From Prevotella sp. UBA6447 (GTDB lineage Bacteria; Bacteroidota; Bacteroidia; Bacteroidales; Bacteroidaceae), in contig DJOD01000048.1 in NCBI GenBank assembly GCA_002437115.1, positions 1 to 62,844 on the forward strand: 62,844 bases of DNA, read 5' to 3'. Position 1 is the first letter of the stretch. The number at the start of each line of letters is the position of its first letter. The notes under the pieces are model-generated. The model did not search any database, had not been told where the DNA came from, and saw nothing but the letters and a program-made list of their open reading frames with translations. Positions 52,211-61,621 of the stretch are shown piece by piece. A program made the position numbers and the translations under genes.

Positions 52211-55051
52211 TCATTTCCTCTTCGGGTTCTTGTTGAATTTATACTGCATGCTAATCATGAAGTAGGATGGTAGGCTAAGCCGCCATGTCTCCACGCGAGC
52301 TTGTGAGTTGATGGAGGAGTAGGTGGAAGAGATTTGGTGCAAAAAGTCGAATCCTTTCACAGAGAACAGCAAGCGCCCTTTGCATAGCGCATAGTCGAGC
52401 TGGGCGTTCCACACCAAATTATCAGTGCATAGCGAACGATTGGCATACCCGCGCCGACCATACATTTTCATGTCCGTGGAAAGGTGCAAGTCGCCGGGCA
52501 AATCCATTTGCAAACTCGCACCATAATTGAAATCCACGTTGTGAAAACAGGTTCGCACTTCTCGCCACGTGACACCTCCGGAAAGGGCGACAATATATGT
52601 TTGGCGCTTATATTCCAATTTGCAGTTCTGTCCTACCATTTGTTGCGCCACAATGCTTTTGGCGTTGTCTTTCATGTCCACACCATGCACATAATCATAG
52701 GTCGTGCGACTTTCGATGTTCAACCGCCGATTTGCGGTCAAGGCTCGCCGCATTTCAAGAACATTGTTGCTCGTCCAATTGCCATTTACGTTTACGGGGA
52801 CGTACGTATAGGCGCCAGAAGCGGGGGCGTAGATAGAGTTCATTGCCACAAGATTCGCCTTGATGGAAACGTCTGAACGCAACATGACAAACTGTCCATG
52901 ACTTCCGAACCGGGAACGGACCGATAACGAGCCGTTGTGTATTTGGCTGGGTCGCAAGTTAGGATTGCCTTTTTGCACAGCAAGCGGATTGGAGGTGTCC
53001 GTCATGTCTGCCATCTGCTCAAGATTGGGCGAGCGCATTTTAGTGTCATAATGAAATTGGTAAGCGTCATGCCAATTGCGCGTCTCGTATTCCACATCCA
53101 CACTGGGGTTTATCAGCCAACGACAATCGGTAAGGGCTACTGTTTGCTGACCACGAGAATAACGGCCATTCTCTTTCACATAGCTTGCATCGACCTGTGC
53201 TGAAAAAGAGAAGTATCGCCCTTGCTTTGAATTATAATTATGCCTGTGTAGCACACCCGTAATGTGTTCTTCTTTCACGGTGTTTTTACTGTGAGGGCTG
53301 TTGCTTGCATCGCGTAAACGAAGATAATCAGTTTGCGACGGCAATATTTCATCCGGTTGCAAATTCTCGTCCCAATCCAATCGATAAAGATCTTTTCGAA
53401 AATGGCCACTTCGCTGATGATGAGTTAAGCTGATATTCAAGTGCCAATCCGTCAAAAAATGGATGGCGTAGGTTGCCTTGACATTATATTTGTATGAGCG
53501 TGAAAATGCATGTGAGTAACGATCTTGGTTCTCATCATTCGCATCTTCATTCTTATATTTCAGCCAATAATGACTGCTTACATCATTTTTATATCGGTCC
53601 CAAGTCCCTGTTGCTGCAAGCATGATGTCATCGCCCCAGGGAAGTTCTTTGTGATAGTCGATGTTTTGGTCCAATGACCATTTGTAGCCATCGGTCGTGT
53701 TTTTATCTTCAGTGTGATTTACCAGCCATTTAACGATTTCGGAACTTTTGCTTGTGCTGAAAACACTATCCACAATCTGCTCTGCATTGCCAGAAGGTCG
53801 TTGGGAAAACAACGCACTGCGCGAAAGCGAATGATTGTTGAAATCGGAATAAGTGAAACGAGTGTCAGAAATGATCCCGAGACGTTTCAGGGCCAAGTGG
53901 TTATTCGCACTGAGTGAAAACCCTTTGTTATATGTCAGCTCATTATCATATTTTAAGACATCACCTTGTTGAAGAAATTGCTGCGAGGTGACACGTTGCT
54001 GTTCCTTTGCGCGGTTCCATAGGAAGGCCGCATTCAACGTTTCCTTATACCGGCCTTGCTTGTCATCCACCAGCCACTCACCGCCCAGGTTATAAGTCTT
54101 CGCGTCGCCTTCAGGCGTGTTTATGGCCCCCCAAGCGCCATCCCCGCCTGGCTTCCGCCGTTCATTGATATTGTTGGCATTCCCATACAATGAGAGCCTT
54201 GAATTATCTGTGAAGCGCAAGGCAAAGCCTCGACCTAACCATCTGTTACTGGTGCCAAGTCCAAGTTCGATATTACTTATGTAGCCAATGTTGTATTCCT
54301 GTTTCAATTTGACATTCATCACGTAATCTGGATGCTCCACATCTCGTCCGAGCAATTGGCTGCGCTCGCTGCGCTGGTGGAAGAATTGCAACTTATCAAC
54401 CGTGTAATAGGGCAAATTATCAAGCATAATGCGATTGTTGCCCTTAAAGAAATCCTTTCCGTTAAGAGTCAAATAGTCCACTTTCTTCCCATTCATGTAT
54501 ATGTCGCCATTGTCATCCAATTCTGCTCCCGGTATGTTTCTTACTAAAGACTCAAGCATAGAGCCTTCGGATAATTGGAAAGCCCTTGCGTCCACTTCCA
54601 ACGTGTCTCCCTTGTAGCATATTTTTACACGGGTGGCCTTCACGGTAATCTCCCCCAAGTCAGTTTCTCTTTCTACAAATGAACGTTTCAGTAAGACTTC
54701 TGGAAAGGCATATGAATTAAGTCGTGCCGGATGTTCCATTTCAACCTGCATTTCTTTTGTTTCATAATCTGGGTGCTGAACTTTTATGCGAAACTTGCTT
54801 TTTTTTCGCGGGACGATAATCGACCAAATTTGTCCATCGTGTCCGCCCGAAGCTGGAATCGTGCGTGTCGTATCGATGACGTTTCTCGTTGTGTCCATAA
54901 TAGTCACAAGAGCATTCCGAATTCCATAATGGGTGAAGGAATCCCTGACATACTGGACTATAATGATGCTGTCTTTCTGTATCGCATGCACTCGGGAAGG
55001 CTGCATGCAGAAGATACACAATACGAATATGAGGCGCGTAATAGTAGTCAT
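52211..55051 (-). CDS. Outer-membrane beta-barrel protein, peptide-locus copy 2
   Basis: A 946-residue protein related to TonB-dependent receptors. Signal peptide about 1-24 (TRLIFVLCIFCMQPSRVHA). An N-terminal carboxypeptidase-regulatory-like domain (about 30-130) is followed by a plug-like block with SMLESLVRNIPGAELDDNG and LDNLPYYTV, then a long barrel. It is similar throughout to the barrel at 58.7-61.6 kb, including FDFLHQISSTY near the end and the identical last eight residues FNKNPKRK. No TonB box is obvious. Start 55051 is chosen by the signal peptide. It follows the second peptide gene, so export, uptake or self-protection for that peptide is plausible but unproven. Confidence 0.85.
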   Translation of the reverse strand: MTTITRLIFVLCIFCMQPSRVHAIQKDSIIIVQYVRDSFTHYGIRNALVTIMDTTRNVIDTTRTIPASGGHDGQIWSIIVPRKKSKFRIKVQHPDYETKEMQVEMEHPARLNSYAFPEVLLKRSFVERETDLGEITVKATRVKICYKGDTLEVDARAFQLSEGSMLESLVRNIPGAELDDNGDIYMNGKKVDYLTLNGKDFFKGNNRIMLDNLPYYTVDKLQFFHQRSERSQLLGRDVEHPDYVMNVKLKQEYNIGYISNIELGLGTSNRWLGRGFALRFTDNSRLSLYGNANNINERRKPGGDGAWGAINTPEGDAKTYNLGGEWLVDDKQGRYKETLNAAFLWNRAKEQQRVTSQQFLQQGDVLKYDNELTYNKGFSLSANNHLALKRLGIISDTRFTYSDFNNHSLSRSALFSQRPSGNAEQIVDSVFSTSKSSEIVKWLVNHTEDKNTTDGYKWSLDQNIDYHKELPWGDDIMLAATGTWDRYKNDVSSHYWLKYKNEDANDENQDRYSHAFSRSYKYNVKATYAIHFLTDWHLNISLTHHQRSGHFRKDLYRLDWDENLQPDEILPSQTDYLRLRDASNSPHSKNTVKEEHITGVLHRHNYNSKQGRYFSFSAQVDASYVKENGRYSRGQQTVALTDCRWLINPSVDVEYETRNWHDAYQFHYDTKMRSPNLEQMADMTDTSNPLAVQKGNPNLRPSQIHNGSLSVRSRFGSHGQFVMLRSDVSIKANLVAMNSIYAPASGAYTYVPVNVNGNWTSNNVLEMRRALTANRRLNIESRTTYDYVHGVDMKDNAKSIVAQQMVGQNCKLEYKRQTYIVALSGGVTWREVRTCFHNVDFNYGASLQMDLPGDLHLSTDMKMYGRRGYANRSLCTDNLVWNAQLDYALCKGRLLFSVKGFDFLHQISSTYSSINSQARVETWRLSLPSYFMISMQYKFNKNPKRK

Positions 55052-55096
55052 GTGTGTGTTAAGAATAATCAAACTCAAATTGACGCTTTCTATGAA

Positions 55097-55129
55097 TAGG
55101 CTTGTGAACAAGTGTTGTCCACAAGCCTA
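55097..55129 (-). terminator. Hairpin between peptide 2 and its barrel gene
   Basis: A perfect 10-bp stem (taggcttgtg with cacaagccta), extendable inside the loop by aac/gtt, located 15 bases past the peptide stop. Minus-strand RNA lacks a strong U run, so partial termination or processing is more likely than a full stop. Confidence 0.55.
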
Positions 55130-55143
55130 CTTGATTTTCTCAC

Positions 55144-55362
55144 TTATTGAGAAACTTGGCAAAGACAACTGTGTGAACTGAAATTCCAATAACAACTGCC
55201 TTCTTTACCGCCTACATATTGATAGCAAGTGCCTGAGCAGCTCGCGTCAGTTGACTTAGCGTGGCAAACATTAGGATCGGTATCGCCTCCCTGCACACTC
55301 ATCATCTGTGCGTCCGTCAATGCTATCGAAGGGCCAATTGTGAATTTTCTAAGTTTCTTCAT
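55144..55362 (-). CDS. Cys-rich double-glycine leader peptide 2
   Basis: A 72-residue precursor. The leader (1-26) starts MKKLRKF and ends in MMSVQGG, a C39-type double-glycine cleavage site. The predicted core of 46 residues has six cysteines (33, 42, 46, 57, 66, 68). Its second half reads C-x4-GG-x2-GSCYWNFSSHS. The leader start and the position of Cys33 are shared with peptide 1. It fits the GG-leader natural-product precursors of Bacteroidales (TIGR04149 type, from memory). Six cysteines would allow three disulfides, consistent with the VKOR-thioredoxin gene in the operon. Activity is unknown. Confidence 0.8.
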   Translation of the reverse strand: MKKLRKFTIGPSIALTDAQMMSVQGGDTDPNVCHAKSTDASCSGTCYQYVGGKEGSCYWNFSSHSCLCQVSQ

Positions 55363-55411
55363 GGCTATTCATTTTCAAGTTATACAATCACACTGTCTCT
55401 TCTGCAGTTAG

Positions 55412-55498
55412 CTACTCTGCTCCCAATGGCGTAGTGCTTCGGCCACTGATATCTTGAAAGATATTTTTCATGTGTAATAGATTCGCATTCTCAAGCAT
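55412..55498 (-). pseudogene. 28-codon relic of a VKOR-thioredoxin gene tail
   Basis: The frame contains HMKNIFQDISGRSTTPLGAE and then a stop. It aligns with the last residues of the VKOR-thioredoxin protein (KKNILQDNNGKHAPLAAD), and the underlying DNA is visibly similar too (cccaatgg and tatcttg-aagat blocks). It is in frame with, and just after, the stop of the glycosyltransferase-like gene. It sits before peptide 2 exactly as the intact gene sits before peptide 1. Confidence 0.65.
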
Positions 55499-55510
55499 AG
55501 CGAAATCCCT

Positions 55511-56287
55511 TCACCCTTTAATGGGGTGATAAAGCATATTGGACCTTGTCATGTCTTCAATCCCATAAAGAGGCCTATACCGCATGCTACTACCCATATA
55601 CCAGTTATCGTTTGGTGCGCATGGCGTGTAAAAGTTGCGCTCACGATTTGAGAAACTACCATCCCCCCCTAAGTCAGACATACTGTACCCTTCTTTGTGA
55701 AAAATGGTAGGGATAAGAAGCTCGTTATGACCACTATGTTGCTGCAAGAGGAAATCATCCAAAAACGACAAGGCTCTGCTTGATATCCTATAAATAGGAT
55801 TGAAAGATTTAATGAAGTCATGCTTGTCAATGACAAGATTGCTGAGTTCCATCATGTCCCAATGCTCCCAACCTGGATTTTCATCGTAGTGCTGTATGTG
55901 GGAAGCGATGAAATCATCCCCTATGTCTTCATAAGACGCAAAAAACAAGCTCCAATCACCATTAAAACAAACGTCATATTCTATGTTCCAGTAATAATCA
56001 TAATCGGGATGATCCCGATAAAACTGAAGAACAGAAAAATGACAGCTGCCAGGAACTATTGTCTCCGCTATTGGATTGTAGTTTAGCGCATTCAGGGAAT
56101 CAATGGAAAAAGGATAGGTCCGAATATCATCGGCAGGTTGCATCTTGCAAACATCCGTTTGATACATCACGTAGAAATCCGCACCGTTTGTTTCGGTTTT
56201 TAGCTTCTTTATCTGTTGACGCACATAGGCATTGTCTATGTGCGTTACAAATAGAATAACATTTCGTTTTTTCTTCATGATTGGCAT
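55511..56287 (-). CDS. Glycosyltransferase-like protein of the peptide locus
   Basis: A 258-residue cytosolic protein. It begins with a Rossmann-type strand, KRNVILFVTHIDNAYVRQQI. A central DYYWNIEYDVCFNGDW resembles the acidic metal and sugar-nucleotide site of GT-A enzymes. It has no signal or membrane segment. I do not recognise a named family with certainty. Another start is possible nine bases in, at 56278. Position between the transporter and peptide 2 suggests it modifies the peptide, possibly by glycosylation of Ser/Thr or Cys; this is inference. Confidence 0.55.
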   Translation of the reverse strand: MPIMKKKRNVILFVTHIDNAYVRQQIKKLKTETNGADFYVMYQTDVCKMQPADDIRTYPFSIDSLNALNYNPIAETIVPGSCHFSVLQFYRDHPDYDYYWNIEYDVCFNGDWSLFFASYEDIGDDFIASHIQHYDENPGWEHWDMMELSNLVIDKHDFIKSFNPIYRISSRALSFLDDFLLQQHSGHNELLIPTIFHKEGYSMSDLGGDGSFSNRERNFYTPCAPNDNWYMGSSMRYRPLYGIEDMTRSNMLYHPIKG

Positions 56288-56307
56288 GTGTGTCTGTCCT
56301 AAATAAG

Positions 56308-56520
56308 TTAACGATATTTTGATGTAATCTGTTCTATGGTATGTTTTATAAGTCCTTTTGCGAGTTGCTGAGTACCTCCTTCCGTTAAAAGCATCGTTCC
56401 AAGAATTGACATAAGAGCTACCGCAACAAGTGTGATGCCGTGCCGGGTAATGAATGGAGTTTTGTCGCCCATCAAATTTTCCACTTCTGGGCAGTGTTTG
56501 CGCGATTCGTTTACATTCAT
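56308..56520 (-). CDS. 70-residue membrane protein resembling the HlyD N-terminus
   Basis: A short protein with an N-terminal cytosolic stretch (PEVENLMGDKTPFITRHGIT), one membrane helix (LVAVALMSILGTMLLT) and about 20 periplasmic residues. The arrangement xxEVxxxMGxxPxxIxRxGIT is what I expect at the start of Bacteroidota HlyD-type membrane fusion proteins. All coiled-coil and barrel parts are absent. Its ATG overlaps the ABC transporter stop by four bases, the usual place for a fusion protein gene. Either a truncated relic or a minimal accessory subunit. Confidence 0.6.
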   Translation of the reverse strand: MNVNESRKHCPEVENLMGDKTPFITRHGITLVAVALMSILGTMLLTEGGTQQLAKGLIKHTIEQITSKYR

Positions 56521-58721
56521 GCCATTTGATTTTTTATCAGTTCGTAGTATTTCCCTCTTTTTTCCAATAATGATTCATGGGTACCATATTCCATGATTTC
56601 CCCATTCTTCATGACAACTATCTGGTCTGCGTCGCGTATGGTGCTCAAGCGATGCGCGCTAACGACAACAGTGCGCCCCTCATAAAACTTGAGAAGATTA
56701 GACATGATGTTCGCCTCGTTTGTGGCATCAAGAGAATTGGTTGCTTCATCAAGGAAAATGTAAGCTGGATTTTTATAGATGGCCCTGGCTATGAGTATGC
56801 GTTGCCTTTGTCCCTGACTTAATCCCTTGCCCTCCATTCCAATGATCGTATCGTAGCCTAAAGGTAAGGAGTTGATGAAATCGTCAATGCACGCCATGCA
56901 GGCCGCTTCTCTCATGCGAGGTTCATCTATCTTGTCTGCACTGATGGCTATATTGCCTGCTATCGTATCAGAGAATATGAAGCTGTCTTGCATCACCGAC
57001 CCAGTCGCTGCGCGCCACGTGTGAGGATTAATGTCTGCGAGTGAGTGGCTGCCTACGTGAATACTCCCATGGGTCGGCTCATAAAAGCCTTGCAACAACT
57101 TGATGAGGGTGGTCTTTCCACATCCGCTTTCTCCCACAATAGCTGTAACTTTATGTGCTGGGATAAATAGAGACACATGGTTCAAAGACATTTCACTTTC
57201 CACCCCAGTGTAACTGAATGACAAGTCATCAATCTTGATATCATGATTTTGGGGTAATGTGGAAAGCTTCTCTTCAATATTCGACTCTTCATCGTCTTGC
57301 GAATGTATGTCATTCAATCGCTCTAAGCTTATCTTCGCGTCTTGAAATGATCGGGCGAAACCTATGAACTCATGAATTGGCGCCGAGACTTGACCAATGA
57401 TGTAAGTGAGAGACATCATCATCCCAAGAGTCATGGATCCATCCACAACGGATTCGGCCGCCAAATAATAGATAAGTATGTGGGTGGTTTGCGTGAAGAA
57501 AAACGCACCTGATTGTTGAATTTGACCTATTCGAAGACCTTTTAGACCTATCTGAAACAAGCGCACTTGTATACGTTCCCATTCCCATCGCTTTTGCCGC
57601 TCACCGTTATTCAGCTTGATATCCTGCATTCCCTGGACCATTTGTATCATTTTGCTTTGCTCTAATGCCGACTGGTTGAAACGCTTAATGTCCAGTTCTC
57701 TCCTGTAACGCATGAAAAATGTCACCCAAATGACGTGCAGTAGATTTCCCGCTAAGAATATTGCCAGGATGACTCTATTATAATAGGCGAGGATGACAAG
57801 GAAGACTACAAAATTGACAAGTGAAAACACTACATTTATACTACTCGAAAGCAGAAAGTTCTTGATGCGTGCGTGATCTCCAATACGCTGAAGAATGTCA
57901 CCGGTCATCCGAGCGTCGAAAAAACGCAACGGCATAGCCGTTAACTTGATGAGAAAGTCTGCGATGAGCTGAATGTCAATGCGAGAGTTCATGTGGAGCA
58001 GGATCCATGACCTTATGTAATCAATGCTCAAAGTGGCAAGGAAGAAGCCGAGTTGCGCAAAAAGTATTAGCGTTATGACGCCCATGTCTTTCCCGTTTAT
58101 CCCTTGGTCCACCAAGGCTTGTGAAAGGAAGGGCAGCACCATCTGTATCAAGCTGCCAAAAAGCATGGCCAGCATGAGTTGCACAATCATGCGCCGGTAA
58201 GGCGTGAAATACTGAACAAACGACCACATGTTGCGACTGTTTGCTTTGCATTCGTCTTCCATCTTTCCAAATGTGTCATTGGGTTCGAGCATAAGAGCCA
58301 CGCCTTTTCCGTCTTCCTTGGCATTTGGGCCTATCCAGCATCTTACAAATTCTTCTTTTGTATAGGTTAGACGTTGTGTCGCAGGGTCAGAAATTCTAAT
58401 CTTGCATCTACCGTTATGGCTTCTTTCTATGCCATAGCATACCACAAAGTGATTTTGATTCCAATGCAATATGCATGGGAACACACCTTCATTAGCCAGC
58501 TGACTAAAAGTCAATTTCAATCCGATGGTGTCAAAGCCAACATGTTGAGCCCCTTCAGCTATACCCTGCATGGTGACACCTCGACGAGAGATGTAACAAT
58601 GCCTACGCAACATTTCCGCAGAATAGTTCACGCCATAAAACTTGGCTATCATCCGCAAGGAGGTCGGTCCACAATCCGATGCGTTGAGTTGCGTGTAATG
58701 AGGGAAACGTTTCAGTTGCAT
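56517..58721 (-). CDS. C39-peptidase-containing ABC transporter (peptide maturation and export)
   Basis: A 734-residue PCAT. The N-terminal C39 peptidase has its triad intact: Cys17 in NASDCGPTSL, His91 in WNQNHFVVCYG and Asp112 in ISDPA. A six-helix membrane domain (about 165-440) and an ATPase domain follow. The ATPase shows GESGCGKTTL, GLSQGQRQRILIARAI, YIFLDEATNSLD and a final His in VSAHRLSTI. It would cut the double-glycine leader and export the peptide. It lies 14 bases after the first barrel gene and overlaps the small HlyD-like gene. Confidence 0.93.
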   Translation of the reverse strand: MQLKRFPHYTQLNASDCGPTSLRMIAKFYGVNYSAEMLRRHCYISRRGVTMQGIAEGAQHVGFDTIGLKLTFSQLANEGVFPCILHWNQNHFVVCYGIERSHNGRCKIRISDPATQRLTYTKEEFVRCWIGPNAKEDGKGVALMLEPNDTFGKMEDECKANSRNMWSFVQYFTPYRRMIVQLMLAMLFGSLIQMVLPFLSQALVDQGINGKDMGVITLILFAQLGFFLATLSIDYIRSWILLHMNSRIDIQLIADFLIKLTAMPLRFFDARMTGDILQRIGDHARIKNFLLSSSINVVFSLVNFVVFLVILAYYNRVILAIFLAGNLLHVIWVTFFMRYRRELDIKRFNQSALEQSKMIQMVQGMQDIKLNNGERQKRWEWERIQVRLFQIGLKGLRIGQIQQSGAFFFTQTTHILIYYLAAESVVDGSMTLGMMMSLTYIIGQVSAPIHEFIGFARSFQDAKISLERLNDIHSQDDEESNIEEKLSTLPQNHDIKIDDLSFSYTGVESEMSLNHVSLFIPAHKVTAIVGESGCGKTTLIKLLQGFYEPTHGSIHVGSHSLADINPHTWRAATGSVMQDSFIFSDTIAGNIAISADKIDEPRMREAACMACIDDFINSLPLGYDTIIGMEGKGLSQGQRQRILIARAIYKNPAYIFLDEATNSLDATNEANIMSNLLKFYEGRTVVVSAHRLSTIRDADQIVVMKNGEIMEYGTHESLLEKRGKYYELIKNQMA

Positions 58722-58735
58722 CTATTTGGGAGATA

Positions 58736-61558
58736 TTATTTTCTCTTAGGGTTCTTGTTGAAATGATAAATGATATGTCCCATCAGGTAGTGCGGCAAAG
58801 TGCGGTACCATGTCTCCGTGCGTCCTTGGGCGTTGACCTTATACTCGGTTGATGAAAGTTGATGCAGCAGGTCAAAAGCCTCAATGCGTGCGACGAGCTT
58901 GCCTTTCAGGAAAGCCTGGGAGGCTGAAGCGTTGAGCACAAAATCGTCTCGGTTCAACCCCAGGTTGCCGTAGCCGCGGCGTGAATACATGTTGCCATCC
59001 ACTGAAATGGTAGTGTTCAACAATGGAATGGTGTAACGGGCGGCCAGTCCATAGCGGAAATCGGTTGCATTCAATGTCGCAAATCCTTGCTGACTGCTTT
59101 CGCTATGCCGCCATCTCACGTCACCTGTTGCGCGGACGTACAGCGATCCTTTGTTGTATTGCAGGTATGCCCTGTCGTGCAGGGTCAATGTGTTGACGGC
59201 GTTCACCTTGCTTTGGGTCTCTCCCTCAAGCGTGGCATGGTCGAGCGAATGGACAAAGTTTCCGTCTGCGCTATTTTCCACAGTCCAGCTTCTGCCAGCG
59301 TCGAGCGTATAAAAGAAAGTCGCCTTTGCTTTGGCGTCATAGGCTCCATGTATGTTCTCAGGCCGATAGGTATAGACACCATTCTTGCTGTTGAAACTGA
59401 CCGATTGTGAGACATCATTGTGAGTGTAATCAAAGCCTGCTGACAAAGTGTAATTGTACCGGGGAGAACGAAGGTCTTTATATTCAGCCAAAATATAGGA
59501 TATTGAACGCCACGCCTTCAAGTCGGGGTTACCCAGACGCACTACAAGCGGCGTGGAACTGTCATGTATGTTGACCATATCAATCAATGGTGTGTTTGAT
59601 TCGTTATAACCTAAGCTTATGCGAACTGGCCGGCGTTCATCTTTTTTGACATACATGTAGAGGTTTGCCCAGGGATTGAAACGTACCGTCGTCCGTGTGG
59701 TCAAAGTGTCGATTTGCCCTCGTAGATAATTTAATTTATCGTGCTTTATCTTCATCACAAGGTAGATGTCTATGAAATTCATGTTCCTTTTGGGAAGCCC
59801 CTTAGCCATGTTTGCAGGCAATTCCTGAAAGTGGTAGAATGATAACATCACGTCAGTACCGTAACACTGCAGTTTGCTGTCGTAGGAGTTTGCTGGATCC
59901 GTGATGGCTTGGAGCATGTCCATTTGTGAGGGAAGCAATAGGGTGTCAGGATGATAGAGCCGGTCGTGCGTTTTCTCTTGGCTGTAGGACGGTGTTATAG
60001 CGATGCTCGCGGAATTCATTTTCCCGACAAGTCCATACGTTAGGGATGCTCTCGCTTTCCATTGGCGTTTCGCATAGTCATTGGCGTTGAACGTGTTGGA
60101 AGACAAAACGCTGGTAAAGTCCTTGACGTTGAATTGCTGAGCCTGTTGGTTCTCATCCGATGAATAATTCATATTTGCTGTAACGCGGAGATGCTGTCCC
60201 AGGTTTCCCCATTTTTTCATGTGAGGCATCAGGTTGGCGTTGATTTGGGCATCCCATTCCTTTCCATCGTTGAACCCCACATTGCGTTGGCGCGTTATCA
60301 ACGTGTCCACATACTGTTCTGCCAGCATGTTGGTATTGCCGTGGTACGACTTGTAGCCTAAAACCACATCAGCGTCCAGCATCAATGATTTTGGCTTGAT
60401 GTATTTGAAGCGGTTGCCAATTTTCAGTTTGTTCTCTTTTGTCAACGTGCTTTGCTTCATGGTCTGCAGCGGAGAACCCGCCAAAAAGAGTTCCTCCTGC
60501 TTGGTCGTGTTCCCCTTGTCATGAGTGGAGGTAAAGTCTACGCTGAGTTTTTCTTGAACGTTTTTGTCGGTCGACTGGTAATCGATATCGGAAGCCACAC
60601 TGTGGGTGGTCAGCAAGGACTTGGGCATTGATTCCGGTGTCCAATAATCGGAACTACCAATGTGACGGCTCTCATTCACGTTGTTTGAGTTGGCCAACAA
60701 GGTGTAACGAGTGTTTCGGGTGAACCCGAGCAAGAAGGCGCGCCCCAGCCATCGATCATCAGTTCCGCCAGCCGCCTCTACATTGGTGATGTATCCATAT
60801 TGATATTTTGCTTTCAAATTGACATCCATCACAAATTTCTTTTTCTCAATTTGGGCTCCCGCAGCTCGATTGAGGTCGGTTTCTTGATCATACACTTTGA
60901 TGTCCTTGACCGTATAATAAGGCAGATTTTCCAACAGCACCTTTGAATTGCCACGCATAAAGGAGCGCGAGCCCAATTGCAGCTCGTCTATTTTGCGATT
61001 ATTTACGAAAATTTCCCCGTTCTGATTCATGGTGACACCTGGCATTTGCCGTATGAGGTCATCAAGCATGGAGCCGTCGGGCATTTTAAAGGCCGTGGCG
61101 TCATAGACAAGCGTATCCCCCTTCCAAAACATCTTCACCTTGGTGGCGGTCACAGTCACCTCGCCCAAATCTCTTTCAGGAGTCTTACGCAATTCGAGCG
61201 CATTGTCAAGGAACAGATAGCCTCCATCTTCGCCTTCTTTTATCGCAAAGGGGAGATAGCCTGTTTCATATCCTCGAAGCGTTGCCTTCAACAGGTATTG
61301 ATGAGGCGCACCCTCCACTTTCACGGAAAATTGCGCTTCCCTCAGGGTGCCGTCAGCCCTGTACATCTTATTCACAGGTATGGTGTCCATGATGACGGTG
61401 CTGTCCTTCGCATTGAGCAGAGCCACCTTAGCTTCGGGTAATGGGACCTTCAAAAAAGCGTCTTGCACCTTTCCAATGGCATAGATTTGAGAATGGGCTT
61501 TCACCGTGATGGCAAGGAGAAATAGTAAAAGGGCACTTAGTCTAAAGATGCTATTCAT
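58736..61558 (-). CDS. Outer-membrane beta-barrel protein, peptide-locus copy 1
   Basis: A protein of about 940 residues. Signal peptide is LSALLLFLLAITVKAHS-like from the Met at 61558; Mets at 61570 and 61588 are alternatives. The N-terminal part contains the regulatory-like domain and LRKTPERDLGEVTVTATKVK. The plug-like block is SMLDDLIRQMPGVTMNQNG followed by LENLPYYTVKDIKVY, then a barrel. It ends FNKNPKRK like the copy at 52.2 kb, so the last residue is not the aromatic usual for barrels. It follows peptide 1 and precedes the exporter gene. Confidence 0.85.
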   Translation of the reverse strand: MNSIFRLSALLLFLLAITVKAHSQIYAIGKVQDAFLKVPLPEAKVALLNAKDSTVIMDTIPVNKMYRADGTLREAQFSVKVEGAPHQYLLKATLRGYETGYLPFAIKEGEDGGYLFLDNALELRKTPERDLGEVTVTATKVKMFWKGDTLVYDATAFKMPDGSMLDDLIRQMPGVTMNQNGEIFVNNRKIDELQLGSRSFMRGNSKVLLENLPYYTVKDIKVYDQETDLNRAAGAQIEKKKFVMDVNLKAKYQYGYITNVEAAGGTDDRWLGRAFLLGFTRNTRYTLLANSNNVNESRHIGSSDYWTPESMPKSLLTTHSVASDIDYQSTDKNVQEKLSVDFTSTHDKGNTTKQEELFLAGSPLQTMKQSTLTKENKLKIGNRFKYIKPKSLMLDADVVLGYKSYHGNTNMLAEQYVDTLITRQRNVGFNDGKEWDAQINANLMPHMKKWGNLGQHLRVTANMNYSSDENQQAQQFNVKDFTSVLSSNTFNANDYAKRQWKARASLTYGLVGKMNSASIAITPSYSQEKTHDRLYHPDTLLLPSQMDMLQAITDPANSYDSKLQCYGTDVMLSFYHFQELPANMAKGLPKRNMNFIDIYLVMKIKHDKLNYLRGQIDTLTTRTTVRFNPWANLYMYVKKDERRPVRISLGYNESNTPLIDMVNIHDSSTPLVVRLGNPDLKAWRSISYILAEYKDLRSPRYNYTLSAGFDYTHNDVSQSVSFNSKNGVYTYRPENIHGAYDAKAKATFFYTLDAGRSWTVENSADGNFVHSLDHATLEGETQSKVNAVNTLTLHDRAYLQYNKGSLYVRATGDVRWRHSESSQQGFATLNATDFRYGLAARYTIPLLNTTISVDGNMYSRRGYGNLGLNRDDFVLNASASQAFLKGKLVARIEAFDLLHQLSSTEYKVNAQGRTETWYRTLPHYLMGHIIYHFNKNPKRK

Positions 61559-61621
61559 GTTTTGGCGCATTTTCTTATTAATTTGCAATTATGTAGGTAA
61601 GACGATAAAAGTGATTACTCT

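Noticed and set aside
52211..61558. Reading the two barrels as SusC-type glycan importers
   Set aside because: There is no SusD partner, regulator or glycosidase nearby, and the peptide genes directly upstream give a better context.
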